From contig NZ_QPKJ02000002.1 in the NCBI RefSeq assembly GCF_003344625.1, forward strand, positions 434,001-498,000: a DNA stretch of 64,000 nucleotides, given 5' to 3'. Source of the stretch: Solirubrobacter deserti. GTDB lineage: Bacteria; Actinomycetota; Thermoleophilia; Solirubrobacterales; Solirubrobacteraceae. Numbering within the stretch: position 1 is the first letter of the stretch; each line of letters opens with the position of its first letter. Both the position numbers and the translations under genes were made by a program. The notes below the pieces were generated by a model. It saw only the letters and a program-made list of their open reading frames with translations, ran no database searches and was not told the DNA's origin. Shown here in pieces: positions 38,705-51,164 of the stretch.

Positions 38705-40192
38705 ATGAACGCGGTTCGAAGCACCGTCGGGATCGCGGCTGCGGCCGTCGCCCTGACGTTCACGGGAGTGGCATCGGCACAGACGCCGACGCCGACCGTC
38801 GTCGACCCGAAGCTGAAGGTCGAACCGGTCGTCACCGGGCTCAACCAGCCCGTGCAGATGCAGTTCATCGGCAAGGACGACTTCTTCGTGCTGGAGAAGC
38901 CGACCGGCATCGTCAAGCGCGTCAAGGACGGCGTCGCGACGCCGGTCCTCGACCTCACGGTCAACTTCGCGTCCGAGCGTGGCCTGCTCGGCATCGCGCT
39001 CGACAAGCACTTCAAGTTCAACGGCACCGTCTACCTCTACTGGAGCGAGACGACGCTGCCGACCGACAACAACGACCTGTCGGCGGTCCCGACGCTCGGC
39101 AACCGGCTCGACCGCTACCACTGGGACGGCACGTCCCTGACGTTCGAGAAGACGATCCACCGCGGCCGCTCCTTCCAGGCCGATCCCGGCCAGCCCGTGC
39201 GCGGCAACCACAACGGCGGCGTGCTGCGCGTCGGCCCGGACGGCAAGATCTACCTGCAGGTCGGCGACACCGGCCGGCGCGGGCAGATGCAGAACCTGAT
39301 CGACGGCCCGTTCGTGTTCCCGCTGCCGGCGACCAACGACGGCAGCATCGGCGACGACCAGTTCGGCGGCCCGGACCCGGACGCCGCGCACCTGACCGGC
39401 GTGATCCTGCGCCTGAACCCGGACGGGACCGCGCCGCGCGACAACCCGTTCTACCGGCTCGGCGCCGAGCGCGGCGGCTCGGTCGGCGCCTCGCTCAAGA
39501 AGGTCTACGGCTACGGCATCCGCAACGGCTTCGGCATGGCGTTCGACCCGTTCAGCGGCGACCTGTGGGAGCAGGAGAACGGCGACGACTCCTTCAGCGA
39601 GATCAACCGCGTGGAGGAGGGCTTCAACGGCGGCTGGGTGCAGCTGATGGGCCCGCTGTCGCGCGTCTCGCAGTACCGGGCGATCGAGACGACGGTCACG
39701 CCGACCCCGCCCGACCCCAACGCCGCCACCTACTACGGCCTCCAGCAGCTGCGCTGGGATCCGGCCAACATCGCGGCGAACCCGCACGAGGCCTACGACC
39801 GCATGTTCAAGCTCCCCGGCTCGCGGTACAGCGACCCGGAGATGTCCTGGAAGTACGAGGTCGCCCCGGGCGGCATCGACTTCCTCTCCTCGCGTGAGCT
39901 CGGCAAGGACTACCGCGGCGACCTGTTCGTCGGCTCGGCCCGCGGCGCCCTGCGCAACGGCAATCTGTTCCGCCTGCCGATCTCCAACAACCGCAAGGAA
40001 GTCGACCCCGAGGATCGCCGCCTGAAGGACAAGGTGGCCGACAACCTGCACAAGTACGAGATCACCGAGAGCGAGTCGCTGCTCTTCGGCGAGAACTTCG
40101 GCGTCACGCCGGACCTGCGCGAGAGCCCTGACGGCACGCTCTACGTCGTCTCCTCCTCGCAGAACACGGTCTACGAGATCTCCGCCGAGTAG
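38705..40192 (+). CDS. Secreted PQQ-type sugar (glucose/sorbosone) dehydrogenase
   Basis: A 495-residue exported beta-propeller protein. The signal peptide (1-25) ends GVASA before QTPTP. The domain (about 40-490) matches glucose/sorbosone dehydrogenases: GLNQPVQMQF, ERGLLGIALDKHF, NHNGGVLRVGPDGKIY and YGIRNGFGMAFDP. Such proteins oxidise aldoses with PQQ, but not all members bind the cofactor. The ATG at 38705 is set by GGAGGTGGGA directly upstream. It is divergent from pyk. Confidence 0.85.
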   Translation: MNAVRSTVGIAAAAVALTFTGVASAQTPTPTVVDPKLKVEPVVTGLNQPVQMQFIGKDDFFVLEKPTGIVKRVKDGVATPVLDLTVNFASERGLLGIALDKHFKFNGTVYLYWSETTLPTDNNDLSAVPTLGNRLDRYHWDGTSLTFEKTIHRGRSFQADPGQPVRGNHNGGVLRVGPDGKIYLQVGDTGRRGQMQNLIDGPFVFPLPATNDGSIGDDQFGGPDPDAAHLTGVILRLNPDGTAPRDNPFYRLGAERGGSVGASLKKVYGYGIRNGFGMAFDPFSGDLWEQENGDDSFSEINRVEEGFNGGWVQLMGPLSRVSQYRAIETTVTPTPPDPNAATYYGLQQLRWDPANIAANPHEAYDRMFKLPGSRYSDPEMSWKYEVAPGGIDFLSSRELGKDYRGDLFVGSARGALRNGNLFRLPISNNRKEVDPEDRRLKDKVADNLHKYEITESESLLFGENFGVTPDLRESPDGTLYVVSSSQNTVYEISAE

Positions 40193-40201
40193 GTGAGTGC
40201 C

Positions 40202-40232
40202 CGCGCGGCCGCCGTCCGTCGGCGGCCGCGCG
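40202..40232 (+). terminator. Hairpin terminator after the sugar dehydrogenase
   Basis: A perfect 12-bp stem (40202-40213 with 40221-40232) and 7-nt loop, 9 nt after the stop codon. The next bases are TAGCGT, the putative ligA -10. Confidence 0.65.
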
Positions 40233-40238
40233 TAGCGT
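40233..40238 (+). promoter_or_regulatory. -10-like TAGCGT for ligA
   Basis: TAGCGT abuts the upstream terminator and lies 7 nt before the GTG start, so the message would be leaderless. Confidence 0.38.
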
Positions 40239-40245
40239 TCAGGGC

Positions 40246-42228
40246 GTGAAGGAACGGATCGAGGAGCTGGCCCGGCGGATCACGGAGCTGCGGGCCGCGT
40301 ACTACGACGGCGCGCCGCAGGTGGCGGACGCGGAGTACGACGCGCTGGAGGACGAGCTGCGCGAGCTGCTCGCCGCGCACCCCGAGCACACGCCCTCGCC
40401 GAATCCGCTGGAGGCCGTGGGCGCGCCGTCGGTGCTGCACGCGCCGGTCCGGCACTCGCGCCCGATGCTGTCGCTGGAGAAGGCGACCAAGCCAGAGCAG
40501 GTCGAGGCGTTCTTCGAGCGCTTCCCGGGGCAGTCGGTGGTCGTCATGCCCAAGCTCGACGGGCTGTCGCTGGCGCTGGTGTACGAGGACGGGCGCCTGG
40601 CGCGGGCCGTCACGCGCGGGGACGGGACGACGGGCGACGACGTGACCGTGATCGTGCGCGCGCTGGCGGATGGGGTGCCGTCCTCGGTCGAGCTGGGCGG
40701 GCGCGTGGAGGTGCGCGGGGAGGCCGTGATGCTGCGGTCCACGTTCGCGGCCTACAACGAGGCGCATCCCGACAAGCCGCTGATCAACCCGCGCAACGCC
40801 GCCGCGGGCACCGTGCGGGCCAAGGACCCGGCCGCGGTGGCCGAACGGCGGCTGCACTTCTTCGCCTTCGACCTCGACGCCTCCGAAGGTGCGGAGGCGG
40901 ACTTGGAGGCCGGCCTGAAGACCTTGGGCTTCGACGCGGCCGACATGCGCCACTGCTCGACCGCCGAGGAGGCCCAGCAGGTGATCTCGGCCATCGAGGC
41001 CGAGCGCGCGGAGCTCGACTACGACCTCGACGGCGCCGTGCTGCGGCTGGCCGACCGGTCCGCGTTCGCCGCCGCGGGCACGCGGTCCTCGTCGCCGCGC
41101 GGCGCGCTCGCCTACAAGTTCGCGGCCGAGGAGAAGACGACGGTGCTCAGCGACGTCGTGTGGGACGTCGGCAAGACCGGGAAGATCGCGCCGGTCGCAT
41201 GGCTGGAGCCCGTGTTCGTCGGCGGCACGACCGTGACGCGCGCGACGCTCGCCAACCAGGAGGTCATCCGGGCGCGCGGGATCAAGATCGGCGACACCGT
41301 GCTGGTGCGGCGCGCCGGCGACGTGATCCCGTTCGTCGCGGGCGTGCTGGACGAGTCCAAGCGTACGGGGGAGGAGCGGGACATCATCCCGCCCTCGGAG
41401 TGCCCCTCGTGCGGGGAGCCGCTGACCGAGCGGGGCGAGTCGCGCGAGCTGTTCTGCACGAACCTGTCGTGCCCGGCCCAGACCGTCCGGCGGCTGATCC
41501 ACTGGGCATCGCGGGCCGCGGCCGACATCGAGGCGGTCGGACCCGTCTGGATCGAGCGGCTCGCCGCGTCCGGCGACCTGGTCGAGCCGTCCGACTTCTA
41601 CGCGCTCACGAAGGAGCGGCTGCTGGAGTTCGACCGCATCGGCGAGGTGAGCGCCGAGCGCATGATCGAGTCGATCGAGGCGTCGAAGAACGTGGGGCTG
41701 CGGCGGGCCGTGATCGGGCTCGCGATCCCGATGGCGTCCGAGGGCACGGCCGCGCGGCTGTGTCGAGCGGGCTTCAGGTCGCTGGAGGAGGTCGCGGACG
41801 CCGGCGAGGAGAAGCTCGTCGCGGTCGAGGACATCGGCCCGAAGGTCGCCGAGTCGCTCACCCGGCACCTGGAACGCGTGCGGCCCGAGCTGGAGAAGCT
41901 GCGCGAGCGCGGCGTCTCGCTCGACGTGCGTGAAGAGGACCTCCCGCCCGAGGTGGCGGCGGGCGCGCCGCTGGAGGGCAAGACCGTCGTGATCACGGGC
42001 GCGATCAGCGACCCGCGCAGCGGCGAGAAGGTGCCGCGGCCGGCGTTCCAGCGGCTGTGTGAGCGCGCCGGCGCGACCGCCGCCTCATCGGTGAGCGCGA
42101 GCACCGACATGCTCATCACGGGCGCCGATGTGGGTGCGTCGAAGATTGCGAAGGCGGAGAAGCTCGAGGTCGCCGTCGTGGACCAGTCCGAAATCTGGCA
42201 GCAACTAATCAGCGCGGGCATCGCCTAA
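40246..42228 (+). CDS. ligA: NAD-dependent DNA ligase
   Basis: A 660-residue ligase that seals nicks in replication and repair. The N-terminal Ia domain and adenylation domain include Lys103 in the KLDG motif. The OB fold is followed by a C4 zinc finger (CPSC and CTNLSC, about residues 386-410), helix-hairpin-helix repeats (about 450-580) and a BRCT domain (about 580-660). Length and domain order are standard. It starts with GTG at 40246. Confidence 0.97.
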   Translation: MKERIEELARRITELRAAYYDGAPQVADAEYDALEDELRELLAAHPEHTPSPNPLEAVGAPSVLHAPVRHSRPMLSLEKATKPEQVEAFFERFPGQSVVVMPKLDGLSLALVYEDGRLARAVTRGDGTTGDDVTVIVRALADGVPSSVELGGRVEVRGEAVMLRSTFAAYNEAHPDKPLINPRNAAAGTVRAKDPAAVAERRLHFFAFDLDASEGAEADLEAGLKTLGFDAADMRHCSTAEEAQQVISAIEAERAELDYDLDGAVLRLADRSAFAAAGTRSSSPRGALAYKFAAEEKTTVLSDVVWDVGKTGKIAPVAWLEPVFVGGTTVTRATLANQEVIRARGIKIGDTVLVRRAGDVIPFVAGVLDESKRTGEERDIIPPSECPSCGEPLTERGESRELFCTNLSCPAQTVRRLIHWASRAAADIEAVGPVWIERLAASGDLVEPSDFYALTKERLLEFDRIGEVSAERMIESIEASKNVGLRRAVIGLAIPMASEGTAARLCRAGFRSLEEVADAGEEKLVAVEDIGPKVAESLTRHLERVRPELEKLRERGVSLDVREEDLPPEVAAGAPLEGKTVVITGAISDPRSGEKVPRPAFQRLCERAGATAASSVSASTDMLITGADVGASKIAKAEKLEVAVVDQSEIWQQLISAGIA

Positions 42229-42292
42229 CTGGGTACCTACGTCTTCGAGGCCGCGTGCAGGGGTGCAGCGGCCCGATAGATGGGAGGTTGGA

Positions 42293-44407
42293 TTGAAGGT
42301 CCTTCTACGCGGTCCGACGCGCGCGGAGCTCGAGGAGCTCACGCGCGAGTTGCGGCTGCAACGCTGGCGCCGCCGCCCCGTGGCGGTGCTGGTCGCGGCG
42401 GCGCTGGCCGCCGGCACCGTCATGCCGGCCACCGCGGGCGCGGTGGCTGACGATGGCGGCGGATGGGGCGGCTCGAGCTCGCCCTCATCACAGGAATCGG
42501 ACGCGCCGGGCAGCCATGCCGGTCCCGCCGGGGAGTCGGCGGAGTCGACGACGTCGTCGTCGGATTCCGCCGACGACGATCCCTCCGGCAGCGGCGGCTG
42601 GGACGGCTCGGTGGGGCCCAGCTCGCCGTCCTCGCAGGAGTCGAGCTCGTCGTCGTCGGATTCCGCCGACCACGATCCCTCCGGCAGCGGTGGCTGGGAC
42701 GGCTCGGTGGGGCCGAGCTCGCCGTCCTCGCAGGAGTCGAGCTCGTCGTCGTCGGATTCCGCCGACGACGATCCCTCCGGCAGCGGCGGTTGGGACGGCT
42801 CGGTCGGGCCGAGCTCGCCGTCCTCGCAGGAGTCGACGTCCTCGTCGAGCGAGTCGATCGCGTCCTCGTCGGATGATTCCGGCGACGACGCGCCGCCGAG
42901 CCACGACGGCCCGGTCGGCGAGTCGGCCGAGGACTCCTCGTCCTCGGGCGGCGATGACAGCGGCTGGGACGGCTCGGTCGGACCGAGCTCGCCGTCCTCG
43001 CAGGAGACGACGTCCTCGTCGAGCGAGTCGATCGCGTCCTCGTCGGACGACTCCGGCGACGATGCGCCGCCGAGCCATGACGGTCCGGTCGGCGAGTCGG
43101 CCGAGGACTCCTCGTCCTCGGGCGACGATGACAGCGGCTGGGACGGCACCGTCGGCCCCAGCTCGCCCTCCTCGCAGGAGGCTGCGGCCCCCGCGAGCGA
43201 GACCGACACGGCCGACGCGACCGAGACCACCTCGGACCCGTCGACCGACGACGTGCCGGCCAACGACTACTCACCGCCCGCGATGACGGCGATGGGTGAC
43301 GTCGCTGGGCCGTCGAGCGACACCACTACGCCCGCGGCCGAGGACAAGAGCCGCGCGGCCGCCCCGGCCGCGGACGACGCGGACTCGGCCCCGCCGAGCC
43401 ACGCCGGCCCGGTCGGCGAATCCGCCGAGGACACCACGACGGCACCGTCGACGACCACCGACGAGGACTCGACCCCCGTGACGACGCCGATGGGCGACGT
43501 CGCGGCGCCGCCGAGCCAGGCGGGCCCGGTCGGCGAGCCGGCCGAGGAGACCACGACGGCACCGTCGACGACGAGCGACGACTACGAGGGTCCCGCGTAC
43601 ACCGCCATGGGCGATTTGGGCCTGCCGGGTCCGGAGGCCTCGCAGGCGCCGCACGTCGACGACCCCGAGCTGGACGCGCCGTACGACCCGCCGACGCAGC
43701 AGTACGGCCCCGCGTACGACCCGTCCGATCCGGTCTCGTCGCAGGAGCGCAACCCGGCGCCGGACACGATGGCGCCGGGCCACGCTCCCGCGCAGCAGAC
43801 CAACCGCAACGAGGAGGAGGGCGACCTGCCCGAGCTCCCGGCGGAGTACGAGGGCCTGCCCGTTCCGGGCTACGCCCAGCCGGAACAACCGCCACAGCCG
43901 TCCACGGACGGCTTCGAGGTGGAAGGGACCGTGACGGTCGGGCTCGGTCTCACCGGCGGGCTCGCGCGGGACGAGGACCACACCGCCCTGACCCTGGGCA
44001 TCGCCGAGGGCTACGGGGTGTTCGGCTCCGCCGGCCCCGCGGACGCGCCGGAGACGCCGGTCAGCGCGCAGAGCAAGGTCATGGGCGCCATCGGGCCGCT
44101 CAGCGTGTCTGGCGAGGTCGGGACGGACTCGGGGGTCACGTTGACCGTCGAGGTCCCCAACGAGGTCAACCCGGGCGTCTCGCAGACCACGCAGCACTCG
44201 ATCAACATGAACAACGGATTCAAACCCGAGTACGAATCCACAGAGGGCATGGCCTTCGGCGCACAGGAGGGCGTCGCGATGACCCACTCGGTCACGGTTT
44301 CCATACCGAACGAGTACGTCGACCCGGTGATAGACACGGTCAACGGGATGGCCACCACCGTCGGGAGCTGGTTCACCGAACCGGAACCCCGGTCCGGCGG
44401 CTGGTGA
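42293..44407 (+). CDS. Secreted Ser/Asp-rich repeat protein of unknown function
   Basis: A 704-residue protein. The N-terminus has a basic region (to about 32) and a hydrophobic segment AVLVAAALAAGTVMPATAGA that looks like a signal peptide or anchor. Residues about 50-310 are dominated by Ser, Asp, Gly and Glu in repeats: GWDGSVGPSSPSSQE five times with variants, PPSHDGPVGESAED four times with variants, and MGDV/MGDL blocks. A Pro/Gln-rich linker (about 430-540) leads to a C-terminal 160-residue domain of probable beta strands (FEVEGTVTVGLGLTGGL). No family recognised. The TTG at 42293 is chosen for the GGGAGG 5 nt before it; an upstream ATG adds 10 residues. Confidence 0.75.
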   Translation: MKVLLRGPTRAELEELTRELRLQRWRRRPVAVLVAAALAAGTVMPATAGAVADDGGGWGGSSSPSSQESDAPGSHAGPAGESAESTTSSSDSADDDPSGSGGWDGSVGPSSPSSQESSSSSSDSADHDPSGSGGWDGSVGPSSPSSQESSSSSSDSADDDPSGSGGWDGSVGPSSPSSQESTSSSSESIASSSDDSGDDAPPSHDGPVGESAEDSSSSGGDDSGWDGSVGPSSPSSQETTSSSSESIASSSDDSGDDAPPSHDGPVGESAEDSSSSGDDDSGWDGTVGPSSPSSQEAAAPASETDTADATETTSDPSTDDVPANDYSPPAMTAMGDVAGPSSDTTTPAAEDKSRAAAPAADDADSAPPSHAGPVGESAEDTTTAPSTTTDEDSTPVTTPMGDVAAPPSQAGPVGEPAEETTTAPSTTSDDYEGPAYTAMGDLGLPGPEASQAPHVDDPELDAPYDPPTQQYGPAYDPSDPVSSQERNPAPDTMAPGHAPAQQTNRNEEEGDLPELPAEYEGLPVPGYAQPEQPPQPSTDGFEVEGTVTVGLGLTGGLARDEDHTALTLGIAEGYGVFGSAGPADAPETPVSAQSKVMGAIGPLSVSGEVGTDSGVTLTVEVPNEVNPGVSQTTQHSINMNNGFKPEYESTEGMAFGAQEGVAMTHSVTVSIPNEYVDPVIDTVNGMATTVGSWFTEPEPRSGGW
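42571..42840 (+). repeat. 96-bp tandem coding repeat
   Basis: Near-identical units begin at 42571, 42667 and 42763, an exact 96-bp (32-codon) period. They encode DPSGSGGWDGSVGPSSPSSQ plus a Ser/Asp stretch. The third unit diverges at its end. Confidence 0.85.
42851..43198 (+). repeat. 174-bp tandem coding repeat
   Basis: Two units start at 42851 and 43025 (58 codons each). Each has ESIASSSDDSGDDAPPSHDG and ends with a GWDG(S/T)VGPSSPSSQE core shared with the 96-bp repeat, so the larger unit was built from the smaller. Confidence 0.82.
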
Positions 44408-44408
44408 A

Positions 44409-45254
44409 TCACACCAACGGATAGGGGTCCCACAAGGGACCCGCATCGGGGGCGCCGTCGCGCACGACGGCGCCCTCGATCAGTCCGTACGGCCGGTCGT
44501 CGGCGTGGAAGACCTCGTTCTCGTTCGAGAGACCGAACGGCGTCAGGTCCACGACGAAGTGGTGCTTGTTGGGCATCGAGAGCCGGATCTCCTGCACGGC
44601 CGGGCACGCCTCCAGCACCGCCGAACCCATCGCGTACAGCGTCTGCTGCAGCGACAGGGAGTGGTGCGCGGCGAAGCACTCCAGCAACGCGCGTCGCGCG
44701 TCCTCGAAGGAGGCGGTGCCGTCGTGGCGCCAGCGCGCGCTCACCTCGGTGGCGAGCACGCGGTCGCGCGTCTCGGCCAGCGTCGTGTACCGGTCACGCG
44801 GGAACCCGTGGAACTCGGAGTCCGTCGTCTTGAGGACCACCAGGCCCGACAGCCCCGACGCGAACCACTGCGACTCATCCGCCACGACGACCGCGATCCG
44901 CTCCTCCCGCGAACCCTGCGCGAACGCGTGGTCGCTCAGCCGCGTCCAGCCGACCTCGCGCACCTCCACGCGTGCCCGCGTGATCGCGCCGCCCAGGAAG
45001 TGCCGCGCCAGCAGCGCCCCGAACTGCTCCGGCGTTCCGACCCCGTGCTCTTTGGCGAACGCGTACACGGTGTTCTTCTGCGTGTCGGTCGCGAGCACGG
45101 CCGAGTTGTCACCGTCAAGGTGCACCGCTTCCAGCTCGCCCGAGAGGGCGACCGAGACCAGCAGATCGCGCAACTCGTGCGCCGCACCGTCCCGCACCAC
45201 CCGGACGAGGTGCGTCTCCGCCTTGCCGTACTGGTTGCTCCCGAGCCGTGCCAT
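44409..45254 (-). CDS. Urate oxidase (factor-independent urate hydroxylase)
   Basis: A 281-residue cofactor-free oxidase converting urate to 5-hydroxyisourate with oxygen. Two T-fold halves are visible. The catalytic pair is Lys11 and Thr56 (ATDTQKNT), with the His in MPNKHHFVVDL and the motif TTDSEFHGF. It links to the allantoinase operon 8 kb away. The HIU hydrolase and OHCU decarboxylase that normally follow are not seen here. A GGAA-N6-TTCC palindrome lies 50 nt upstream. Its stop is 1 nt from the convergent repeat-protein stop. Confidence 0.94.
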   Translation of the reverse strand: MARLGSNQYGKAETHLVRVVRDGAAHELRDLLVSVALSGELEAVHLDGDNSAVLATDTQKNTVYAFAKEHGVGTPEQFGALLARHFLGGAITRARVEVREVGWTRLSDHAFAQGSREERIAVVVADESQWFASGLSGLVVLKTTDSEFHGFPRDRYTTLAETRDRVLATEVSARWRHDGTASFEDARRALLECFAAHHSLSLQQTLYAMGSAVLEACPAVQEIRLSMPNKHHFVVDLTPFGLSNENEVFHADDRPYGLIEGAVVRDGAPDAGPLWDPYPLV

Positions 45255-45303
45255 CCGAAAATGATCGCATTTCCATCACTCGGGACGCCGACTTTCGTAT
45301 CAT

Positions 45304-45317
45304 GGAACGTACATTCC
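45304..45317. promoter_or_regulatory. GGAA-N6-TTCC palindrome between uox and aceE
   Basis: GGAACGTACATTCC pairs in six of seven positions. It lies 50 nt before the urate oxidase ATG and resembles the palindrome at the iclR gene. It also lies 69 nt before aceE, so an effect on aceE cannot be excluded. Confidence 0.45.
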
Positions 45318-45385
45318 GGGCAGGCTCACCCGAGCGGGGCTCATGAGCCACAATGGCCGCGCACCGAGGAGACCGAGGAGCAGCA

Positions 45386-48040
<2,655 letters not shown>

Positions 48041-48042
48041 AC

Positions 48043-49389
48043 GTGGCTAGCGAACAGGTCCTGGTCCCGGACATCGGGGACTTCGACGACGTACCGGTGA
48101 TCGAGGTGCTGGTGTCGGTGGGCGACGAGGTCGCTGCCGAGGACCCGCTCGTCGTCCTGGAGTCCGACAAGGCCACGATGGAGGTGCCGTCGCCGTCGGC
48201 CGGCAAGGTCGCCTCGATCGAGGTGTCCGTCGGGGACAAGGTCAAGGAGGGCTCGCCGATCATCTCGCTCGAGGTGAGCGGGGACGCGCCCGAGGCCGAG
48301 ACGGCGCCCGGCGGCGCCGTCGAGGGGACGTCGATCGCCGCCCAGGAGTCCGAGAAGGCGGGCGAGATCGAGGAGCCGACGCCGATCGACTCCAGTGAGC
48401 CGCCCGCGTCGCCCCAGGTGGAGGGCACGCCGTCGGGCGCGCCGGTCTCCCCGCAGCAGAAGGGCGGGCACAGCGACCCGCCGGCCTACGCGTCGCCGGG
48501 CGTGCGCCGGCTGGCGCGAGAGCTCGGCATCGACCTCTCGACGGTGACCGGGACCGGCCGCAAGGGCCGGATCACCAAGGAGGACGTCCAGCAGGCCAAG
48601 GACGCGCCCGCCGCGGCGCCGGCCGCCGCCGAGGCGCCCGCTTCCGGCGCGGCCGTCGAGGGCCTGAACCTCGCGCCGTGGCCGAAGCCGAACTTCGAGA
48701 AGTACGGCGAGGTCGAGCGCCAGCCGCTCACCCGCATCCAGAAGATCAGCGGCCCGAACCTGGCCCGCAACTGGGTGATGATCCCGCACGTCACGCACAA
48801 CGACGAGGCGGACATCACCGAGCTGGAGGCGTTCCGCAAGCGCACCAACGGTGAGCAGCAGGAGGCGAAGGTGACGATGGTCGCCCTGCTGGCGAAGGCG
48901 GTCGTGGCCTCGCTGAAGGCGTTCCCGGTCGTCAACTCCTCGCTGGACGGCGACGACCTCGTCCTCAAGCGCTACTACAACATCGGCTTCGCGGCGGACA
49001 CGCCGAACGGGCTCGTGGTCCCGGTCATCAAGGACGCTGACTCCAAGGGCATCCTCGAGATCGCGAAGGACCTGACGGAGCTGTCCGGGAAGGCCCGCGC
49101 GGGCAAGCTCTCGCCGGGTGAGATGGCCGGCGCGACGTTCACGATCTCGTCGCTGGGCGGGATCGGCGGCACGTCGTTCACGCCGATCGTCAACGCGCCC
49201 GAGGTGGCGATCCTGGGCGTGACGCGCTCGGCGATGAAGCCCGTCTGGAACGGGACGGAGTTCGTCCCGCGCCTGATGGTGCCGCTGTCGCTCTCCTACG
49301 ACCACCGCGTGATCGACGGCGCGCTCGCGGCGCGCTTCGTCGCCCACCTGGTCCAACAGCTGTCCGATCTCCGGAGGGTCCTGCTCTGA
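48043..49389 (+). CDS. aceF: Dihydrolipoamide acetyltransferase (PDH E2)
   Basis: A 448-residue E2 core protein. One lipoyl domain (1-80) carries Lys43 in [10 protein letters not shown] Pro/Glu/Ala linker leads to a peripheral-subunit-binding domain (about 147-185, [16 protein letters not shown]). The catalytic domain (about 225-448) has [10 protein letters not shown] with the catalytic His and Asp. The GTG at 48043 has GGAAGG at a good distance; the GTG at 48037, overlapping the aceE stop, is an alternative. The stop overlaps the lpdA ATG. Confidence 0.93.
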   Translation: MASEQVLVPDIGDFDDVPVIEVLVSVGDEVAAEDPLVVLESDKATMEVPSPSAGKVASIEVSVGDKVKEGSPIISLEVSGDAPEAETAPGGAVEGTSIAAQESEKAGEIEEPTPIDSSEPPASPQVEGTPSGAPVSPQQKGGHSDPPAYASPGVRRLARELGIDLSTVTGTGRKGRITKEDVQQAKDAPAAAPAAAEAPASGAAVEGLNLAPWPKPNFEKYGEVERQPLTRIQKISGPNLARNWVMIPHVTHNDEADITELEAFRKRTNGEQQEAKVTMVALLAKAVVASLKAFPVVNSSLDGDDLVLKRYYNIGFAADTPNGLVVPVIKDADSKGILEIAKDLTELSGKARAGKLSPGEMAGATFTISSLGGIGGTSFTPIVNAPEVAILGVTRSAMKPVWNGTEFVPRLMVPLSLSYDHRVIDGALAARFVAHLVQQLSDLRRVLL

Positions 49390-51164
49390 TGGAAGTCAAG
49401 GTCCCGGACATCGGCGATTTCGACGACGTCCCCGTGATCGAGATCCTCGTCGCCGTCGGTGACGAGGTCGCGGAGGAGACGCCGCTGATCGTTCTCGAGT
49501 CCGACAAGGCGACGATGGAAGTGCCGTCGCCGGCCGCGGGCAAGGTCACCTCGATCGAGGTGGCGGTGGGCGACAAGGTCGCCGAGGGCACGGTCATCGT
49601 GCAGCTGGAGGCGGCCGAGGCGGCCGCGTCGGCGGAGGCCGAGCCGGAGGGCGGCAACGTTGAGGACAAGCCGGAGGCGCCCGCCCAGGGCTACGGCGAC
49701 TCGCCCGGCCCCGCGACCCAGCCCGTCTCGGCCGGGACGGACGCCCCGACGTCCTCCGGCATCCCCGAGGACGCGGACGTCAAGGTCCAGGTCGCCGTGC
49801 TCGGCGCCGGCCCGGGCGGCTACACGGCCGCGTTCCGCGCCGCCGACCTCGGCCTGTCGGTCGCGCTGATCGACAAGGGCGAGACGCTCGGCGGCGTGTG
49901 CCTGAACGTCGGCTGCATCCCGTCCAAGGCGCTGCTGCACATCGCCAAGGTGCTCACCGAGGCCGAGGAGATGGCCGAGGCGGGCGTGTCCTTCGGCAAG
50001 CCGACGATCGACATCGACCACGTGCGCGCGTGGAAGAACGACGTCGTCGGGCGGCTCACCGGCGGACTCGAAGGCCTGGCCAAGCAGCGCAAGGTGCAGG
50101 TCGTGCGCGGGTCCGGCGAGTTCACCTCGCCGAACTCGATCAAGGTCGGCGACACGGTCGTCGGCTTCGAGCACTGCATCATCGCGTCCGGCTCGGAGGC
50201 GTCGACGCTGCCGTTCCTCCCGGACGATCCCCGGATCATGGACTCGACCAGCGCGCTCGAGGTCGAGGAGATCCCGGAGCGGCTGCTCGTCATCGGCGGC
50301 GGCATCATCGGCCTCGAGATGGCGACGGTCTACGACGCGCTCGGCTCCAAGGTGACCGTGGTGGAGCTGCTCGACCAGCTCATCCCGGGCGCCGACAAGG
50401 ACCTCGTGCGCGTGCTCGAGAAGCGCATCAAGGGGCGCTACGAGGCCATCCATCTCAAGACCGGCGTCGAGGCGGTCGAGGCGGGGCCGGACGGCCTGAA
50501 GGTCAAGTTCGGCGACAGCGAGGAGACCTTCGACCGGATCCTGGTCGCGGTCGGCCGCCGCCCGAACGGCAAGGTGATCGGCGCGGACGCGGCGGGCGTG
50601 ACCGTCGACGAGCGCGGCTTCATCGCCTCCGACTCGCAGATGCGCACGAACGTGCCGCACATCTTCTCGATCGGGGACGTGCGCGGCGAGCCGATGCTCG
50701 CCCACAAGGCCACGCACGAGGGCGTGCTCGCGGCCGAGGTGATCGCCGGGCACGACGTCAGCTGGGACGTGCGCTCGATTCCGTCGGTGGCCTACACGGA
50801 CCCGGAGGTGGCGTGGACCGGGCTGACCGAGACGCAGGCCAAGGCCGACGGCATCGAGTACGAGATCGGCGCCTTCCCGTGGGCGGCGTCGGGCCGTGCG
50901 CTGAGCGTCGGTCGCTCGGACGGGCTGACGAAGCTGGTGGTCGAGCCGGGCACGAACCGCGTGCTGGGCGCCGGCATCGTCGGCGTCAACGCGGGTGAGC
51001 TCCTGGCGGAGGCGGTCCTGGCGATCGAGGCGGGCCTCGACGCCGAGGACATCGCGCTCACGATCCACCCGCACCCGACGCTGTCCGAGACGGTCGGCTT
51101 CGCGGCGGAGATGGCCGAGGGCACGATCACCGACATCATGCCCAAGCGCAAGAAGAAGGCCTAG
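49389..51164 (+). CDS. lpdA: Dihydrolipoamide dehydrogenase with N-terminal lipoyl domain (PDH E3)
   Basis: A 591-residue flavoenzyme that reoxidises dihydrolipoamide with NAD. The first 78 residues are a lipoyl domain (Lys40 in ESDKATMEV). A 40-residue linker follows, then FAD binding ([18 protein letters not shown]), the redox disulfide [13 protein letters not shown] binding ([19 protein letters not shown]) and the C-terminal HPHPTLSE base. Lipoyl-E3 fusions are known in several bacteria. Its lipoyl domain is strikingly like that of the adjacent E2. The TAG shares CTAG with the convergent MEDS gene. Confidence 0.95.
   Translation: MEVKVPDIGDFDDVPVIEILVAVGDEVAEETPLIVLESDKATMEVPSPAAGKVTSIEVAVGDKVAEGTVIVQLEAAEAAASAEAEPEGGNVEDKPEAPAQGYGDSPGPATQPVSAGTDAPTSSGIPEDADVKVQVAVLGAGPGGYTAAFRAADLGLSVALIDKGETLGGVCLNVGCIPSKALLHIAKVLTEAEEMAEAGVSFGKPTIDIDHVRAWKNDVVGRLTGGLEGLAKQRKVQVVRGSGEFTSPNSIKVGDTVVGFEHCIIASGSEASTLPFLPDDPRIMDSTSALEVEEIPERLLVIGGGIIGLEMATVYDALGSKVTVVELLDQLIPGADKDLVRVLEKRIKGRYEAIHLKTGVEAVEAGPDGLKVKFGDSEETFDRILVAVGRRPNGKVIGADAAGVTVDERGFIASDSQMRTNVPHIFSIGDVRGEPMLAHKATHEGVLAAEVIAGHDVSWDVRSIPSVAYTDPEVAWTGLTETQAKADGIEYEIGAFPWAASGRALSVGRSDGLTKLVVEPGTNRVLGAGIVGVNAGELLAEAVLAIEAGLDAEDIALTIHPHPTLSETVGFAAEMAEGTITDIMPKRKKKA

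Noticed and set aside
42571..43198. CRISPR-like regular repeats
   Set aside because: The repeats are contiguous 96-bp and 174-bp coding units without unique spacers; they are protein repeats.
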